Assembly: GCA_001534745.1 (NCBI GenBank)
Contig: CP013997.1
Coordinates: 3,534,001-3,598,000, forward strand
Length of the DNA: 64,000 bases
Source of the DNA: Pseudomonas monteilii
Lineage (GTDB): Bacteria > Pseudomonadota > Gammaproteobacteria > Pseudomonadales > Pseudomonadaceae
Direction of reading: 5' to 3'
The translations under genes and the position numbers were made by a program. Below the pieces are notes generated by a model, which saw nothing but the letters and a program-made list of their open reading frames with translations, was not told the DNA's origin and did no database searches. This document shows, piece by piece, positions 61,454 to 64,000 of this stretch. Numbering within the stretch: position 1 is the first letter of the stretch; every line of letters begins with the position of its first letter.

Positions 61454-62770
61454 ATGGGCAAGGTACGGGTTGCAGGCATGCTGGTGCTGATGGTCGGTCT
61501 GGGGGGCTGCGGCGAAGCGGCGCGGCTGAGCGTCAGCGACGGGACCGGGCCCACGCCGCGCCTGCCCGAGCCGGACAAACGCCTGATTCCGACCGTGAAC
61601 ATCGCGCCCGCCGTCGGCTGGCCACGGGGCCGTACCCCGCACGCGGCGCCCGGTACCCAGGTCACGGCCTTCGCCACCGGCCTGGACCATCCGCGCTGGC
61701 TGTACGTGCTGCCCAACGGCGACGTGCTGGTGGCCGAAACCAATGCGCCGCCCAAACCGGACGACACCCGTGGCCTGCGCGGCTGGGTGATGGAAAAGGT
61801 CATGAAGCGGGCCGGTGCTGGCGTGCCCAGCGCCAACCGGATCACCCTGCTGCGCGACCAGAACAAGGATGGCGTGGCCGAGATGCGCGCGACCTTCCTG
61901 GAAGGGCTGAACTCGCCCTTCGGCATGGCGCTGGTGGGCAACGATTTCTACGTCGCCGATACCGACAAGCTGCTGCGCTATCACTACTCCCCCGGCGCCA
62001 TGCAGCTCACGGGCGAAGCGACCACCGTGACCGACCTTCCCGCCGGGACGCTCAACCACCACTGGACCAAGAACGTCATCGCCAGCCCGGACGGCAAGAC
62101 CCTCTACGTGACCGTCGGCTCCAACAGCAACGTTGGCGAGAATGGGCTGGAGCAGGAGCAGGGCCGCGCGGCGATCTGGGAAGTCGACCGTGCCACCGGC
62201 CAGCGGCAGCTGTTCGCCTCGGGCCTGCGCAACCCTAACGGGATGGCCTGGGAACCGAGCAGCGGTGCGCTGTGGACGGTGGTCAATGAACGCGACGAGA
62301 TCGGCAGCGACCTGGTGCCGGACTACATGACCTCGGTCAAGCGCGGCGGCTTCTATGGCTGGCCCTACAGCTATTATGGCCAACACGTGGATGCGCGGGT
62401 GAAGCCTCAGGCGCCGGACCGGGTAGCGCAGGCGATCGTCCCGGATTATGCCCTGGGTCCGCACACGGCTTCTCTCGGGCTGACCTTCATTCAGCCAGGG
62501 GCCTTGCCGGCGCCGTTCGAACGTGGCGCGCTCATTGGCCAGCATGGGTCCTGGAACCGCAAGCCCCATAGCGGCTACAAGGTGGTGTTCGTGCCCTTCG
62601 ATGCCCATGGTGCTCCGCAGGGTCAGCCGGTCGACCTGCTGAGTGGTTTTCTCAATGAGAAGGAAGAGGCGATGGGGCGCCCCGTGGGCGTGGTCACTGA
62701 TGCGCGCGGTGGTGTGCTGGTGGCCGATGATGTGGGGAATGTAATCTGGCGGGTCAGCAAGACGCCTTGA
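61454..62770 (+). CDS. Sorbosone dehydrogenase-family PQQ-type lipoprotein
   Basis: 438 residues. A lipoprotein signal is evident (MVGLGGCGEAA, cysteine near residue 19). The body is a beta-propeller of the glucose/sorbosone dehydrogenase (GSDH) type: FATGLDHPRWLYVLPNGDVL, LDRDQNKDG-like RDQNKDGVAE, SGLRNPNGMAWEP and GQHGSWNRKPHSGYKVVFVP. It would oxidise a sugar aldehyde in the periplasm using PQQ. AGGA lies seven bases from the chosen ATG. It is divergent from the cobalamin operon. Confidence 0.87.
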   Translation: MGKVRVAGMLVLMVGLGGCGEAARLSVSDGTGPTPRLPEPDKRLIPTVNIAPAVGWPRGRTPHAAPGTQVTAFATGLDHPRWLYVLPNGDVLVAETNAPPKPDDTRGLRGWVMEKVMKRAGAGVPSANRITLLRDQNKDGVAEMRATFLEGLNSPFGMALVGNDFYVADTDKLLRYHYSPGAMQLTGEATTVTDLPAGTLNHHWTKNVIASPDGKTLYVTVGSNSNVGENGLEQEQGRAAIWEVDRATGQRQLFASGLRNPNGMAWEPSSGALWTVVNERDEIGSDLVPDYMTSVKRGGFYGWPYSYYGQHVDARVKPQAPDRVAQAIVPDYALGPHTASLGLTFIQPGALPAPFERGALIGQHGSWNRKPHSGYKVVFVPFDAHGAPQGQPVDLLSGFLNEKEEAMGRPVGVVTDARGGVLVADDVGNVIWRVSKTP

Positions 62771-62912
62771 GAGGCTGGGGCTGCGCGGTCGTGCAGCGAG
62801 CAGAGCGATGGCTGGCAGGATTCAAGGCTTCCCTGCTGAGCGATCTCCAGGGTCGCTCACTCATGACTACGCCACAGTAAGACAGGCTGTCACGGGCATG
62901 GAGGGCAACCGT

Positions 62913-63314
62913 CTTTTCCACTCGGTACATGCACGACCGCATGGGGCGCCTGGCAGTGCCCTATCGCTGGCAAGCCAGCTCCCACCCAGACCTCCGCAGC
63001 CGTCAATGTCGGCAGGGCTGCGCAAGCAGCTTATGGGAGCAACCTTCTTTTCTACTCGGTACATGTTCGACCGCATGCGGCGTCTGGCAGGGCCCTATCG
63101 CTGGCAAGCCAGCTCCCACCCAGACCTCCGCAGCCGTCAATGTCGGCAGGGCTGTGCAAGCAGCTTGTGGGAGCAACCTTCTTTTCTACTCGGTACATGT
63201 TCGACCGCATGCGGCGTCTGGCAGGGCCCTATCGCTGGCAAGCCAGCTCCCACCCAGACCTTTGTAGTGGTCAATATAGACAGGGCTGCGCAAGCAGCTT
63301 GTGGGAGCGGGCTT
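62913..63314. repeat. Three tandem copies of a 134-bp repeat
   Basis: The unit beginning cttttctactcggtacatg (cttttccactcggtacatg in the first copy) starts at 62913, 63047 and 63181. Copies 2 and 3 are nearly identical; copy 1 differs more. Each unit contains a REP-like half (tatcgctggcaagccagctc). Confidence 0.92.
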
Positions 63315-63373
63315 GCCCGCGATAGCGTCCGATCCGTCACAGCCTGCATCGCGGGCAAGCCCGCTCCCACAGT
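63299..63373. repeat. Inverted REP pair of the gcgggcttgcccgc family
   Basis: tgtgggagcgggcttgcccg and its complement cgggcaagcccgctcccaca face each other across about 25 bp. Confidence 0.9.
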
Positions 63374-63460
63374 ACCGTGATCGCCTTTACCACAGCGGCG
63401 TAACAACAGGTGTGGCGACCGTGATTAGGCTTGCAGGGCCCACCAGTCCACAAGCCCGTG

Positions 63461-63997
63461 TCACGGGTTCTGTGCCAGGTGCCCCGCCGGGATGATGCGC
63501 TTGGCCTGTAAATAGGCCTTGTGCCAGTAACTGTTCGACAGATGGTCCAGGCGCACGGTGCCGCCCGTGGACGGGGCGTGGACGAAGCGCCCCTCTCCGA
63601 CATAGATCCCTGCATGGCTGACCTGCGAACCGCCGCCGGTGGCGAAGAACACCACGTCGCCTGACTGCAAGGCATTGATGTCGACGTTGGGCGCGCGCAT
63701 GACGATCATCTCGCGGGTGGAGCGCGGCAGGCGGATGCCTGCCGCATCCTGGTACACGTACTTGATCAAGCCGCTGCAATCGAACCCGGAATCCGGCGTG
63801 TTGCCACCCCAGCGGTACGGGGTACCGACCAGACCGATGGCGCGAAACAGCACGTCTTCGGCGACTGGCGAGAACGAGGGTTGATGGTTGATCACCAGAG
63901 GTCGCTGCTTGGGCACGACCGGTGCCGGGGCAGGCGCCTGACTGGAACAGGCAGTCAACAGGGCTGCCAGGGAGAGAAATGCGAAGCGCGCCAACAT
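63461..63997 (-). CDS. NlpC/P60 family peptidoglycan endopeptidase, lipoprotein
   Basis: 178 residues. Lipobox LLTACSS at residues 14-20. The C40 peptidase domain has the catalytic cysteine in GFDCSGLIKYVYQ, the histidine in VSHAGIYVGEGRFVHAPS and the following polar residue. It probably cleaves peptide cross-links or stems in the cell wall. The ATG at 63997 lies at the window edge, so its ribosome site is not visible. Confidence 0.9.
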   Translation of the reverse strand: MLARFAFLSLAALLTACSSQAPAPAPVVPKQRPLVINHQPSFSPVAEDVLFRAIGLVGTPYRWGGNTPDSGFDCSGLIKYVYQDAAGIRLPRSTREMIVMRAPNVDINALQSGDVVFFATGGGSQVSHAGIYVGEGRFVHAPSTGGTVRLDHLSNSYWHKAYLQAKRIIPAGHLAQNP

Positions 63998-64000
63998 CGC

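Larger units (their letters stand above)
62771..63460. other. Non-coding repeat-rich gap
   Basis: Nothing coding is visible. A three-copy 134-bp repeat and an inverted REP pair fill most of it. Confidence 0.7.

Noticed and set aside
62913..63314. CRISPR array
   Set aside because: The repeats are 134 bp and contiguous, with no unique spacers, and no cas genes are nearby.

Overview
The window is chromosomal DNA from a high-GC gammaproteobacterium, almost certainly a Pseudomonas of the putida group (P. putida / fulva / mosselii relatives). Three things point there: the conserved block gyrA-serC-pheA-(tyrA-aroA fusion)-cmk-rpsA-ihfB, the block ubiG-mupP-yciK-undA next to it, and many REP palindromes of the Pseudomonas type in the gaps. 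I see no prophage, insertion sequence or CRISPR array.

Left part (1-12.6 kb, minus strand): a housekeeping supercluster. gyrA (DNA gyrase A) is followed by serC, pheA, a fused tyrA-aroA gene, cmk and rpsA (serine, phenylalanine, tyrosine and shikimate synthesis, then nucleotide and ribosome genes), with many 1-4 bp overlaps. A hexapeptide-repeat acetyltransferase sits between rpsA and ihfB. mtnA lies upstream of gyrA.

12.7-28.8 kb: mtaD, divergent from mtnA, gives methylthioadenosine salvage. Then come ubiG (ubiquinone), mupP (peptidoglycan recycling), an SDR gene, undA (1-undecene-forming diiron oxidase), a GGDEF-EAL c-di-GMP enzyme, an ABC exporter, a DsbA-like protein, trhO, a BolA-like gene, a DUF2059 gene and fumC. 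A lower-GC polysaccharide-lyase-like gene and a DMT exporter follow.

29.0-35.5 kb: an accessory-looking set. A ParD-like ribbon-helix-helix protein is translationally coupled to a second methionine aminopeptidase. After that comes a DUF1266 / J-domain / HscC chaperone module, then tRNA-Val and tRNA-Asp.

35.7-51.6 kb: rdgC, a bile-acid:sodium symporter family protein, the guanidinium exporter gene gdx (sugE) under a recognisable guanidine-II riboswitch, an LplT-acyltransferase fusion, a symporter/hybrid histidine kinase, rmuC, a Sel1-like gene, two small conserved-looking hypotheticals, a FadL porin, a periplasmic glutathione peroxidase and a secreted GH5 glycosidase. The 46.4-47.3 kb gap holds a DnaA-box-like cluster and a long untranslated leader.

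52.0-61.4 kb (minus strand): a ten-gene cobalamin operon, cobO-cobB-bluB-cobD-cobC-cobQ-cobU-cobT-cobC(phosphatase)-cobS, behind a cobalamin riboswitch. It covers side-chain amidation, adenosylation, lower-ligand synthesis and nucleotide-loop assembly. The right end carries a PQQ-type sugar dehydrogenase lipoprotein, a three-copy 134-bp tandem repeat and an NlpC/P60 lipoprotein.
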